This document shows positions 10,835 through 22,091 of a DNA stretch of 64,000 nucleotides, one piece after another. The stretch covers positions 434,001 to 498,000 of the forward strand of contig JAUCEF010000006.1 in assembly GCA_033558025.1 (NCBI GenBank), written 5' to 3'. The DNA is from Phytophthora sp. 'mugwort' (taxonomy: Eukaryota > Oomycota > Peronosporomycetes > Peronosporales > Peronosporaceae). The notes under the pieces are model-generated. The model saw only the letters and a list, made by a program, of their open reading frames with translations, was not told the DNA's origin and did not search any database. Both the position numbers and the translations under genes were made by a program. Numbering within the stretch: position 1 is the first letter of the stretch; the number at the start of each line of letters is the position of its first letter.

Positions 10835-11923
10835 GTGTGCGCTCTTGCTTGCGCCACGACCGAGAAAGAAGCGACGACATGGCGGTCACTCCCCCGTAGA
10901 GCGCCAAACCGCGACCGAGATTATGACACTGCTCACAGTCTGCTCGTCCAGCGATACTTCCTATTTGAAAGGCGATTCCGGATGCCGCCCAATGTCTTCA
11001 TGTGGATCCACGATACTCTACTCGCCAACTGTCCCTACTTTCGACAACGCCGTGATGCAGCCGGCAAGCTCGGTATTAGCAGCCTTTTGAAAGTTACCGC
11101 AGCGATACGTGTGCTGGCGTACGCAAAAGCCGGTGACGAGCTGGATCGGCTGTGTCACATCTCCGAGTCGACCACATTTCAAGTGCTAAGGGAATTTTGT
11201 CGTGCTGTGATCGAGTGCTTCGGAGCGATCTACCTGCAATTTTTTTCCCAACTCGTGATGTCGTCGAGATGCTCTCGGCTCAAAACGGCAAGCGTGGCTT
11301 CCCTGGTATGCTCGGCGCCATTGACTGCATGAAGTGGGAGTGGGCATTGGGTCCCAGAGCACATGCTGGCCAGTACAAAGGGTGCTAGAAAAAGCCGACG
11401 CTAGTGCTGAGACGATTACCTCCGGTGATCTTTGGATTTGGCATGCCGACTTCGGAACAGCCGGCCCCAACAGCGACGTCAACGTATTGCAGCGATCGTC
11501 GCTATCCGCTGTTTATTGAGGGGGGGAGGTCTTGGCAGTCAACTACAACATCAACGGTACGACTCGAGACTTGCCGTATCTTCTGGCGGATGGTATTATC
11601 CGAAATGATCGGTCTTTTCCAAGAGGATTGCGATTCCGATGTCGCAGAAAGGGTCATACTACACGCAACAGCACTCTGCTTTGCGCAAAGACATCGAACG
11701 TGCATTCGGAGTGCTCCAGAAACAGTGGCGCATCGTTGCAGCCCCAGCACGGTTTTGTAGTATCGAACAACTTTGCGATGTGATGCACTGCTGTACCATA
11801 TTGCACAACATGGTGGTCGAGAGTCGGCGCGATCTTCTGGCCAACAACGCAGACGAGGCCTACTACTTCAACTTGCCGTGCGACAACGATCAAGCATCGC
11901 TCCAGCAGCGATCGAAGAAATGA
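10835..11923 (+). pseudogene. Harbinger (DDE_Tnp_4) transposase, frameshifted
   Basis: Successive frames carry the helical N-terminal segment (LLKVTAAIRVLAYAKAGDE), the first catalytic Asp (MLGAIDCMKW, near 11325), the second (DFGTAGPNSDVNVL, near 11450-11490) and the Glu (DIERAFGVLQKQWRIV, near 11690). At least three or four breaks separate them. One falls in the T-run near 11245, one near the stop in the KGC segment (11388), one at the G-run after 11516 and one near 11630. Two coincide with homopolymers, so sequencing error at those points should be considered. As written, the gene is inactive. Confidence 0.85.
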
Positions 11924-12059
11924 TCTCCACTTGGGGGATAGTAGGAAATGAGCAAGAGCACATCAACTGCGGAACGACTTGGTCAACCATGTGTGGGAAA
12001 CCAAAGGAAATTCGAGTACATAACGAACGAAGCATGCAAATGTATGTCTGACTAGTCAA

Positions 12060-12930
12060 GTGCTTAGTCGTCAAAGATCGGCGTACTCCTGCACGGTGCT
12101 GGCGCTCATCGTGGCTTCGCGTGCAATAGACGGGGACGCAGCACTCTCACTTACACCGGCAGTAGAACGTGTTGGCAAGGTAGCGGCAGGCCCTTCAATA
12201 TTGGTGACGCCCACACTGGTGCCGTCAGGAGCATCATCATCATCGCCACCGTTCACCATCGCTCTCATTTCCGCGAGCTTCTTCTCCTCGCATTGAGAAG
12301 AACTGATTACGCTGCTGCGGGTCAACGTCTGGCATGTTGAACAAGTCGATGCACGCCCACCAGTTGAGGATCTCGTTCTTGCGCTTCATCGACTTTGCAA
12401 TCGAAATGGACGCGCTGTACTGCATCTTGAGCAACTTCTCCACCTTTGCAATCGCGAGCGCCGCCTTCGTCCCAGCTGGCCGCTTCGATTTATCGACTGC
12501 AGTCGGGTCAGTGTCTGGTGCATTTTCAGCAGGGCGCTTCTTGTTCTGTGTCGCGCTCCACTTGGGCTTGCTTGATAAGATCTGGTAAGCTGCAAGAAAC
12601 GCGAATGCGTCACCTTGCCGCGCCTTGTACACCTTCAGCGCGTCACAAAGTTGGTCGTTAGCAGTTTACCGCTCTCGTTGGCGTTGTTGACCATTGCGAC
12701 GGAGCCGACAAAGCGATTGACTTCCCGATTGATGTCAACTGAGCAGCTCTTCAACGCAGACAGCGACGTGTGCTGCTTGGCTCCAATTCACGATACTTCT
12801 TCTGCACGCTCGACCACAGTGCCTCTAATTTCTGGTCGGCTCCATTGACTGGGTCCTCTGACGCCGCGCACCACGCATTGCACAAGCTCGAGTCTTAACG
12901 ATCCGTCCACGCCTTCCCGCGCGGCATGGT
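12060..12930 (-). pseudogene. Harbinger Myb/SANT-like accessory protein
   Basis: Minus-strand frames carry an N-terminal tryptophan-containing segment (KAWTDRSLRLELVQ-like and REWSQ-like, about 12930-12700) typical of the Myb-like partner of Harbinger transposases. A helical C-terminal half follows (12632-12240; ILSSKPKWSATQNKKRP, KVEKLLKMQYSASISIAKS). The family partner binds DNA and helps carry transposase into the nucleus. The reading frame is interrupted by stops and shifts around 12640-12720. Confidence 0.6.
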
Positions 12931-13116
12931 TGCTCCCTTTCCTCGCTCTCCTTTTGTTTGGAAAATGCGTCCAATGGATATAGCTACTCGGTGCTATTGC
13001 GACCCTCATAGACATGGAAACGGCCGAGTAGCAAAAAATATAGCCATGCCTCGCCCGGTAAATACTCGGTTATAAATATTCACAGGTTTGGTTGCTGCTG
13101 TTAGCGTAAGACACGA

Positions 13117-13131
13117 CCGGTGGAGATGCTC
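13117..13131 (-). repeat. Harbinger right terminal inverted repeat
   Basis: The reverse complement reads GAGCATCTCCACCGG and differs from the left end at one base. It is followed by the target duplication TAA at 13132-13134. Confidence 0.85.
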
Positions 13132-13134
13132 TAA

Positions 13135-13424
13135 ATAGACAATTCTTCTCATCGGAGCGGTCAAGGGAGGTAGATTGCAAACGTATAGGAAGTACAACTC
13201 TTCGCGACTTTAAATTCTCTAAATCTCGAAAATTTTGGCATTAAATTCCAAACGGCCGTCCAACCAGGTCAACGACATTGCAATGCTCCGGTGCGTCCTG
13301 TTACGCAACAATGACGGTAGCGGGAGGAAGGGAAGAAGAGAGTCACTCTTTCCTCTTGTCTAGGAAGTGACTCGCGGGTTGACCGTGAAAGAAATGTTGC
13401 GCGGACGGTAATCCGATTTTTTTT
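13135..13424. other. Short intergenic stretch, no feature seen
   Basis: AT-rich sequence between the Harbinger end and the gypsy remnant. No LTR could be demonstrated. Confidence 0.3.
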
Positions 13425-16172
13425 GAGGATGTGTGTGATGAGGATGAAGAAGGGTTGGAAGTGTTCATCTCAGACTCGGATGACTATGTTAAAGAGTGGA
13501 TCGACCAAGAAGATGCAGTAGAGGAAGATGAAGTGGAGAGCGACGGCTCGGTCGGTTGCCGCTTCGTGAAGGAAGATGAGGAACCGAGTACGAGTGTGGA
13601 ACCCAGCGTTAACTACGATGAAGAAATTGCTGAAGGGAGTGCCTCTGACGAAGAGGAAACGATAACGCTGTTGACTGTGTCATTGGATGGAAGGACGTTA
13701 GTACGAGGGAAGGACTCGGTTTTACAAGCGCGAAAGGGAACCGTTGTCGTCCGACGAAGAATTAATGACGGCTGAAGTAGTGCGTGCGACCACGGTGAAG
13801 GACATACCTGTTTAGATATTCAAGACGACAATGACGAGGAAGCAGAGGGGACCGAGAGAGAAAGTCTCTCTCCTTTCCTCGCGTTTGTTCACGAACACGG
13901 AGTTAGAGGCGATGAAGCTATGTGAGCCGAGCCAAAAAGCTAGTGTTCCAGCTGGAGAAGAAGTCACTGTAGAAGAAGAGGAGTATGACAAGGAAATCGA
14001 AGAGCGGATCTATCCCCTCGACGAAGTCGAACTGAAGCGACGGATAAAGCAAAAGGCTGAGACGTAGAAAGAGCCATCCTTGGAGGACATGGCACGGTTT
14101 CTCGGGTTGGAGACGGAAGTACTGGAACGGACACGGAGTACGTCGCCCGAAGGAATGTCGTCGCCCGAATATTGGCAAGAGTGGTTCCATGAGACTTTGA
14201 GGAACACTGCCGAGGCGAAACGTGCAAACCGAGACTTTACCGTCTGTGCTCAGCCAAGTGGCTCGTCTGGTGAGTGCCCCTGAGACTGTGACCGATTCGA
14301 ATACGAACCAAGTGTCCGGGGTGAAGAGAGTGGAAGTTGACTTTATTGAGATCGGAGTTACGAATTGTGCGGAAGCCGCGGAAACTGGTTCGGGAGGAGA
14401 AGGCGAAGAGGGCTTCGTTGCTGTTATTGTCGAAGAGGCAGTGGATTGCGAAGAGGTCGTGAATGAGAACATCGTACATTCGTTAGAGGCTGAAAAAGAA
14501 TTTGGAGCTTCAATCGCTCTGACTGTGCCTCTACCGAGACTCTACGATAAGGAGGCCATCCGTCCGAAAATGTTGAGAGCTATCGCTCGTCAAGCAGTGT
14601 TCTGGGTGCTGAAGGAGGAATGAGACGAGTATGAAGGATAGATTTCTGGTCGAAAGAGCCGCGCGATGAAGAAGAGGAAGCCAAAGTCTCTCCGCTAGGA
14701 GATAAACGTCCTGAAATAGACTTGGAATGGTTGATTGGCATATGGGCCGTGTAATGAAGGAACAGAACCTGATTAAACCGAGCTGGGAATGAGTACTGAA
14801 CTCGACCGAGGGCTACTTTGCGAGAAACGCTATCCGGATATTGAAGGCGTTGTGCGACAGATGGAAACGACGATCGTATCCCCTGAGGAGTCGTCCTTGG
14901 AGGCGAACGAAGAAGGCGGTATGTTTCGATTGTTCGGCGCTGTACCAGAGCCGCGCCGAGGCCTTGCGTGAGCGAAAATCAGGCCTGAGTGCGGTGAGGA
15001 TGCTTCTCATTATGTGAATGTTGTAGCACCCCGATCGAGTTCATGCGGAACCGTCAAAGAAGACCGGTCTAGTGGAAATAGTCACCGTCAGCTTTCCCAA
15101 CGGATTTGGGGTACACCACGAGTCTGGAGATGATAACCGTGAACTGCAACAGATCGTGAAAGGAGGACGGCGTGTGGTGTGTGCCGTTGGTAGTTTAAGC
15201 GCCTTCAAGACCGTGATTGATGTGGATGAGCGAACTATGTTACTCAAAGGATCTGGAGAAGTGATGTCCTTGGGGGTCACGATTGTGCAACAGACGTACA
15301 CGGCTAGTATGGCCACGTTAATCCGTCTTCCGCCGCGGGACAGGCGCTAGTGACGGCTCTTGTGGATTGGGACATCATGAAGGGCGCTACTGTTCTCGTG
15401 GAATACTCTCTGGACTTGTATCCTACTCGGCTTGTCGTCCGCCCGCTTAGCTCTGTCGAGGATGGCAAAATAATCATGGAAATGTGCAACGCGTCAACGG
15501 GCGAGTGTTGGATCCGGAAGGTCGCCATAGTGGCTTCTTCATCTGTGATCCCTGAAGAGGCTTTAGACCTCGAACGGTCGCCCAAACCAGGAGAAGCGAC
15601 TGGACTAACAACGGAACCTGGCGAGTTGGAAAAAGCAGTAGCCGACCGCGTCAGAGTCGAGCAACGGAATGAGACCGTAGAAGAGAAGGTCAAGGCGTCT
15701 CGGCCTGAGATCCCACCTGACAAGGTAAACGAGCTAGTGGTCGATTTCTCTGGGTCTAAGCTTACTGAAGAACAGATGCGTTTTTTTTTCAGGACGAGTG
15801 AATGGTTTTCGGGATATGTTTGTGGAGTCTTCGAAGATACAGGGTCGGACGGAGGTGTTACACTTCAAGACGATACAGGGGACAGTGCGCAGATACAGTA
15901 ACAACTGTACCGTGTGTCATTAGCGGAAAATAAGTCATGGAGGCAGAAATACAGCAATACGAAGAGCTGGGACTGATCCGTCCGTCTAAGCGTCCGTGGG
16001 CTAGTCCGGTGTTAAATGATACGGAAACCGGACGGTGGGATCCGTTTCTGTATTGACTACAGAAGGTTAAATGCGGTGACTGTAAAATACTGCTACCCTA
16101 TGCCTTTGATCAACGACATATTGGATGTTTTGGGGGACGCTCAACTGTTTTTCGGAAATGGATATCGGTGCC
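13425..16172 (+). mobile_element. Ty3/gypsy retrotransposon remnant, truncated in reverse transcriptase
   Basis: An acidic gag/linker-like region (13431-14630, several frames) is followed by a protease-proximal segment (15072-15350; FKTVIDVDERTMLLKGSGEV) and a pre-RT segment (15350-15900; CNASTGECWIRK, then PPDKVNELVVDFSGSKL). The RT start (about 16015-16160) reads KPDGG then RFCIDYRRLNAVTVK and YPMPLINDILDVLGDAQLF, the N-terminal part of gypsy RT. Homology stops at about 16165, before the YxDD active site. Many stops and frameshifts are present. No flanking LTRs were identified. It is inactive. Confidence 0.85.
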
Positions 16173-16303
16173 CCTAATTACAGAGGTGTGCTTAACAGGG
16201 CGTGTCTGCAACAAGAGGTCACAAAAAGGTGGGACACCGAAAAAATATATTCGTGAATTGCGTTGCTGATTTGGTATTTTGCTCATAGCATACGACGCAT
16301 TTT

Positions 16304-18509
16304 CTAAGCTGCATGCCTCAGTCGCTGTAGGATGCATGTTGCCTGTAAGCTTCTTGATCCCCCAGCCGTCTTGTCCAATTCTCGCAGTCCAGGCACCGTA
16401 GGACACTCAGCGATTCCGTGCCAACGGTCTTCATAAATGTAACATCCTCGAGAGAAAATGAAGTGTCCCAACTGACCGCACCGACGACAAGTCAGTCTCT
16501 GTCGAGAACAATTAGCACGATTGCACCCCTTTCGATCACACCGTCTACACACACTGATACCGTCACGCGTCCGATCCTCAGGAGCCATACTGATGCCCCT
16601 GAATGGTCGTCCATTCCCTTGCCCTTCTCGCACTGTAGCCGGTTAACTTGTACGACCTCAACCGTGGCAGCAACATCCGGCGACGTTCGCCATTGTGTGG
16701 TCACCTGCCGCTCCCACGGCTGCCGTGGGAAACAGGTAACGCATCTGCTACGCTAGCTCATCAGTTGCCGCCTGCGCGGGGGCAGGTTGGGCTTTTGTCG
16801 GAGCCTCGTCAGCAAACTCGTCGTCCTTCTCAATAGGGCAATACATGTCCTTGAACATCAACCATTCGCACCCCTCTGGCATGTCGCACGCAGGGCTCGA
16901 AACGAGTGTAGTCAACAACCGTTTGTTCCTCAAACCACAACGGAAAAGCAGGTATTTCATGCGAGGGTCCGGGCAATCTAAAGCGTCACAGAGATCCGAC
17001 ACACGGTCTCCCCACCCCTCCACAGATTCGCTACGCCGCGTGGAATGCAAGCGTTCCCATAGCTCGTCCGCGGCACGGCTCAGGAATGGTTGTGGAATTG
17101 TACCTCCAGCGTACGGAACGTCGTGGTGCTCGATTCCCCCCAACCATTGTTCAGCTTCTCGTCCCTTCAACCTCTGACGGAACACTAACAACCGTGACTG
17201 ATCCGGTAGCCCTTCGGTATAAGATGCAAAAGATTCCCAGAAATCACGGGCATTTTCGACAATAGCCGTGTCCGAGTAAACATGGGTAGCATGTAATCGC
17301 ATTCGAGACTAGACTTGACATAGCGAACGATCTGGCCGTCCGGGTGGAAGAAGCCCCTCCTTGTCCACCGTATCCGTACCATTAGCCCTCCTTCCCACAG
17401 GTCCAGAGTGAGCGAGGTCGAGCACCTCCAGTCATTAGTGGAGCGTTCTGTCCCGGCCGCTGTGAGCTTATGGTCTGCACTGAGCTTCTCACCGTCTGTC
17501 GACTTCCAGGCGTCGGTTGAGCGCTCCGACCCATAATTGCCGATGAACTCACTACTCGAGCTACTCTTCGAGACGTTGGAACTGGGGTTGACCCGCTAGA
17601 CAACTGTCTGGGACCGCTAGGTGGGCTTCCCAGAGCCGAGACTCGTGCCGAAACACCACTCGAGGTCACCGTCTTCCCAATCGATACTCAGCTTTCTGCC
17701 TCTTCTCTTCTCTTAAGGGCTTGGTGTAACTCCAAACGCACGCTTTATCGACCGTTCCCAACCCACTGTCGGTCGGTCCGAGATGCGTGCTTCCGGTCCA
17801 GTGAAGAGAGATATGAACCCACTCTGTATCTTCCGGGAAGCCTCCACTGATAATTGCTTGTAGGCCTTCGTGTACTCGTCGTCGAACTGTTCCTCGTACG
17901 GATCTCCATACTCTTCTTCATGATATGCAGGGTAACCACCGACACCAAACTCGTCTCTGTCTAGCGGTCGATCTCCGGCAAGACTGCCCGTCTCTCCTTG
18001 AAAACCTCTAGACACACCACACTTCCTCCTATCCGCTTTCAGGCGTTCCTTCTCCTTCTGTTCTTCTGGTTCAACCTCGGATGGGTCTACGTATTCACTC
18101 GCATCCGCACCCGCGGTCGCACAGAGGCTCCTCATAATTCTCCTTGCATCGCCTCGCGTCCGGCCGTGGTCGAGACCATGCTCGAGCGGTCGACGCTACT
18201 TCTGAAGCGTCTCTCGGCCCCAGTGTCCTGCGGTATTCCTTCTCCATGGCCTTCAGGACCTTGACTGGTCCGGCGACTTCTGCCAGATTCCAGTCGCTCT
18301 ACTTTCGACCGTACTACCGAGGCCGTTCTCTCTTGTCCGTCTTCATCATGACCGCCCTCGTTCTGGCGTGGCATGGCATCATCTTCGTCTCCGTCCGCGC
18401 GCTCTCCATACAGTCGCGTCATCTCTTCAGTCTTAGCTCCGCATGGATCAGTTGTCCGTCTTGGTCTCTGCCGTACTGATCCTTTCACACCCTCGCGTAT
18501 CCCAAACAC
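16304..18509 (-). mobile_element. Second Ty3/gypsy remnant, gag region, opposite strand
   Basis: The best frame (17302-16748) is a gag core: ENARDFWESFASYTEGLPDQ, LVFRQRLKGREAEQWLGG, ADELWERLHSTRR. A zinc-knuckle-type cysteine cluster follows at 16633-16304 (CRRCDRKGCNRANC, CRRCGQLGH). Upstream, 17382-18509 is a charged, Ser/Arg-rich gag N-terminus broken into several frames. Its pol would lie beyond 16300 but is absent. It therefore abuts the plus-strand RT fragment in an inverted arrangement that implies deletion or nested insertion. Confidence 0.8.
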
Positions 18510-18612
18510 TCACTGTAGCTTTTCACCGTAGCTCCACTTGGATCAGTTGTCCGTCTGACCTCTTCCGTACTGATCCTTTCACACGCTCACGTATCCCAAA
18601 CGCTCACCTTCC
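18435..18612. repeat. Two-copy 95-bp tandem repeat
   Basis: The unit starting at 18435 recurs at 18530 with scattered differences; both contain GGATCAGTTGTCCGTCT and TACTGATCCTTTCACAC. It lies in the 5' gag/leader part of the minus-strand gypsy remnant. Confidence 0.75.
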
Positions 18613-18762
18613 TTCACTTCCGACGATTTCTAGGCGACGCTCCGCCGAGACCGTGCTTCTTTAGGCCTGCCTGGTACGGTTCTCTCCCATTTCAAGTGTG
18701 AGGCAGCCTTCAACGGGGGTCCTGACGCGGCTGATAGCGCACGGGGCCCTTGCCATGCGTAC

Positions 18763-18778
18763 GTTCACTACAATCGAA
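18763..18778. repeat. Target-site duplication, left copy
   Basis: GTTCACTACAATCGAA, identical to 18957-18972; the two copies flank the tRNA-derived insertion. Confidence 0.85.
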
Positions 18779-18956
18779 ACCGATCCCGGTTGGTGCAGTA
18801 GTCGGACCGCGCACTTCGGGACCGGGAGGTTGTGGGTTCGAGTCCCCGGGTGGACAGGACTGTCGGCCGGAGTAGAGCAGGGTCAATAGTGTAATGGACC
18901 GACCCCACAGCACGCGCTTGACATGGCTTACACCCCGATAGTGGAGGTTCCAAATT
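18779..18956 (+). mobile_element. tRNA-derived SINE insertion, 178 bp
   Basis: A 16-bp perfect direct repeat (18763-18778 and 18957-18972) flanks this sequence, as expected for target-primed retroposition. The head carries an RNA polymerase III A-box-like TGGTGCAGTAGTCGG near 18791 and a B-box-like GGTTCGAGTCC near 18833, spaced as in tRNA-derived SINEs. The following unrelated body ends in an AT-rich tail. A full tRNA cloverleaf cannot be drawn, so this is not a functional tRNA gene. It inserted just upstream of the gag remnant of the minus-strand gypsy element. Confidence 0.8.
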
Positions 18957-18972
18957 GTTCACTACAATCGAA
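18957..18972. repeat. Target-site duplication, right copy
   Basis: GTTCACTACAATCGAA, identical to the left copy. Confidence 0.85.
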
Positions 18973-20209
18973 GGGGAGACTTCACGCTCCAGTCTCCGTC
19001 AACTCTCAATGCGCGCTGTTTCACACCGAAGGCACTACCCTGCTTCTCCACCAGTTGTCGCGAGCCGTCCTTGAGTGGGTCTTCTAGGTGTATGGAAGCG
19101 GAACGCTTGTAGATAGTTAGAATAACCAACAATCAAAATATAAGAATTAACTTGTTGGATCCACGGCTTTTTTCACGACTGATCTCTTCTTTCACACCAG
19201 TGGGCAGTCGGTATGAACGAGATCGTTCCGTAGTTACCGCGAAAGGTTGAGGTTGAGGAGGTAGAGGTAATGTTACAGCAGCAGTGGATGACACAACTTG
19301 TCAAAGACTGTAGCGGCGCCACAAGGACGGCCACTACAACGAAGCAGCAGACTCCGCTAGTTCTCACCAGGGAGCAGTAGGAGGAGGAGAAATCCGAAGA
19401 AACAGGAGAGAGGCAGATTACACAGGTCACCTTTCGATAATCGTCTAGCGCATCATATACGAACAGCTTTCAGCAAGTCCGGTCGACGGCCGAAGTGCAA
19501 GTGGAAAAGGCAATAGATAGTCTGACACATTTCTGGTGACCATTATAGCCAATGAGGTTGGGAGTAAAGAAAGTTGTTCCATTCTAGGAGCCCTTATTTA
19601 ACTTTGCTGGCGAAGAAGAGATACTCTAAAACATGAGATTGTGTCCCATCCCTCTAATAATGCACCACCCCCAAAATATGGCGTCTGAGTGGGGACAAGG
19701 CATAGAGCCCCCTCTCTTTTGTACCCCACCTCTGATAATTTATCAGAATTATCAGAATTTCCAAATCGGAGCCGCATAAACCAATTGCCATTGGCGCGCC
19801 AACCTCGGTGGCGACGCATTTCGAGCTCAGGGAAAAGATTTTCACCTTCAATTGTCAATCTCGAGTCGTAGCGACGAAGCCTAAGTTCACGGTCGAAGAG
19901 AAGTTGTCTGTAATCCAAAAACGGAGGCTTCTCGCGTCCAGTTGCCAAGAAGCATAAGTTAAGGCTAGCGCACATGGGGTCACATAAATGTCTATGCGCA
20001 CAGCACCAACCCGTAGCTAGCCACCACAGAGAAAGAGTCAAAGAGAAGCCTTACTCGCCCACACAGCGCAGATTCGGATTGCGGTGTCGTGTGAGAACAT
20101 GAGCTCCTTAGAACGGCAGCATAGTCAAACCTAGCTACAGGCTAACGGACGGATGCATACAAAGAATACATCAGCTGCTGTTTTCTGAGACGTGTGTACA
20201 CAGTGGGTC
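18973..20209. other. No recognisable gene
   Basis: Only short ORFs without conserved motifs. An isolated minus-strand frame at 19598-20041 looks fortuitous. The stretch may be gypsy leader/LTR and decayed transposon sequence. Confidence 0.35.
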
Positions 20210-20725
20210 TCAAAATAAGCTCGAAAGGAAGGCACCGAGCACGTGCAGCAGTTGATCAAGGCGTACAACATTCAGTACTCGAACATTTACAACACGGATG
20301 AGACTGCTGTTCCTTGGCCGCATAGCAACACGGCCATCGAATTCTGCGGGGCCAAGGACGTCAACGCCGAACGACTCTACGTCAAGGTGAAGTCGTCCGA
20401 CTTTGACAAAAAAACGCGTTACCGTCGTCTTTGTGGCTTCTGCTTCGGGGCGTAAAATGAAGCCCTCTATGATGACGTAGGTGTCACCCCATTCGTTTAA
20501 TAGTGCCCCACCTGTAATAATGGCCCATGAAAGGCTAACGTGGTGCCCCAGGGGCAGTATCGCAGCTTTTACAGTACTTAGTAGGTCGGAACAAATGAAA
20601 CATTTGGTAACCTGGCTTACCGCATTTACAAAAGACAAGCGGAAATATTTATTATAAGAAGGATTATCGCAGATTGAAATTGGAGCCATTATGCCTGTGG
20701 GTGGCTCGCATATTGAGTTAAACAT
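20210..20725 (+). pseudogene. pogo/Jerky-like (Tc1-mariner superfamily) transposase fragment
   Basis: The frame 20243-20455 contains IYNTDETAV, which carries the first catalytic Asp of the DDE_1 family, followed by EFCGAKDVNA. A one-base shift then restores the expected VVFVASASGRKMKPS. The sequence decays beyond about 20500. Neither the CENP-B-like HTH half nor the remaining catalytic residues could be found. Confidence 0.7.
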
Positions 20726-20919
20726 TTGTTTTAATATTACCTTTCATAATATTCGTACATAATATTCATACAGAAAAAGATACAACGAGAGAAACTAACG
20801 AGCATTGACTCGGTAAATGAAGCTGCAGATAAGATTGGCGTGGCTGTCGTGGTGACACGCATATGTACTGCGCAAGATCGTTTATAACTAGATTGGCCCT
20901 CCTCACGATCTAGTGTTTA

Positions 20920-21261
20920 TTGCTGCTTCTTTCTCGGAGCTCACTTTCAGACCTGCCAACTCCACGCCAACGGAGCTTATATCCGACTCAGTCCGAATTT
21001 GACAAGAGCCGAGCGTCATTAGCCATATTTAGTCCACTTCTTGCTAGTTATCTGGGCCAGCATTGGTGGAAGTTCAAAACTTCACTTGTTACGCGCTGGA
21101 CTAAATCATACCCGCACTCCGGCTACCTAACTACATCTGCTGTACAAGGCACTCATGCCAAGTGTAAACGATGGCTTCAAAATTCGCGTGGCGTTCTCTT
21201 CACAGTGTTTAAAAATTACTGCCTTGGTGGCAGTCGTCTGCCATTGCGCTCAGCTTGTTGA
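20920..21261 (+). pseudogene. MULE-family transposase C-terminal fragment
   Basis: A 113-residue open frame includes YPTQSEFDKSRASL, SYLGQHWWKFKTSLVTRW and GTHAKCKRWLQNSRG. I recognise this GTHAKCKRWL region as common in oomycete MULE transposases, around the end of the DDE domain. No upstream catalytic region or SWIM domain is attached. Sequence up to about 21600 has no other recognisable feature. Confidence 0.6.
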
Positions 21262-21996
21262 CTGAGCGCAACATAATAATCACACCCTATCGACTACAGG
21301 TGCAGCTGTATTCTGCTGCAGTTCGAATTCTTACACTATGGGTCCTCAAGGCAGCCGAAAGAGCTGTGGAAAAAGGCTGAAGAAATCGTTTTTGGTCAAT
21401 TAGAGCCCTCTGTGTGCTCTGATCCTTTCGCACCGTGCATGGCAGACCATGTGTGCACGAATTGAGCTAAATTATAGAGTCAAATGCTCAACTAAAGCTG
21501 ACGCCTGCCCATTTTGATGCGGCATGACGATTATTAACTCTGTAGTACCAGTTCCCGTCCTGGGACAATCAGCTGCAGATTTGGCACAATCTCTTACCGA
21601 GCCAAAACCTTTTGTGCTCGTTAGTTTCTCCCGATACTACGATAGTATGTTTCCCAGATGACGGAACGATGGTACAGATTGGAACGGAACGATGTGACGG
21701 ACACAAAACAATGACAGATACATTGGCCGCACCATACAGTCATTGTGACCAATAAGATCATCGGTTTGTGAGCGCACCGTCGCCACCTAAAATTAGTGCA
21801 TGGAATGCAGTGCAGGAATCGTTTACGGCCTGGGGTACGAGGGTGGTGCCGCTGCAGAAGAACGCCATCTCGGTGCCCCAGACGTGGGGTCATGGGCCCG
21901 TTTAAGCAGAATATGCGTGACCTCACACTGGCCTAGCGGTTAGAGAGAGTAGTCGAGTACCCCACCGCAAACGTCTGCTCAAGCTGCAGCGCTTAC

Positions 21997-22091
21997 CACT
22001 GGTAACCGCATCCCACGCAGCGACGGCGCTCCACCAGAAAAGCTGAAGTGCTTGGTGGAACGCATCATCGCTGAGTGGGATGCGGTTAGTG
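21997..22091. repeat. Imperfect foldback repeat, about 39-bp arms
   Basis: The left arm 21997-22036 (containing TAACCGCATCCCAC) pairs with 22053-22091, whose reverse complement contains the same string. There are several mismatches and a 2-nt gap, and a loop of about 16 nt. No coding content. It looks like a small MITE-type element or hairpin. Confidence 0.75.

Larger units (their letters stand above)
10673..13131 (+). mobile_element. PIF/Harbinger DNA transposon, 2,459 bp, with TIRs and TAA target duplication
   Basis: The left end reads TAA-GAGCATCTCCACTGG and the right end CCGGTGGAGATGCTC-TAA. These are 15-bp terminal inverted repeats with 14 of 15 matching, flanked on both sides by TAA, the 3-bp target duplication expected for Harbinger. 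Inside are two convergent genes: a plus-strand DDE transposase and a minus-strand Myb-like partner, the usual two-gene arrangement of the superfamily. The transposase has several frameshifts, so this copy is not autonomous, although its ends look intact. Confidence 0.9.

Noticed and set aside
18779..18860. Functional tRNA gene
   Set aside because: A- and B-box-like strings are present, but acceptor and T stems do not pair. The flanking duplication points to a SINE.
19598..20041. 147-codon minus-strand ORF as a gene
   Set aside because: No motif, no splice-supported extension, and it lies in repeat-derived sequence.
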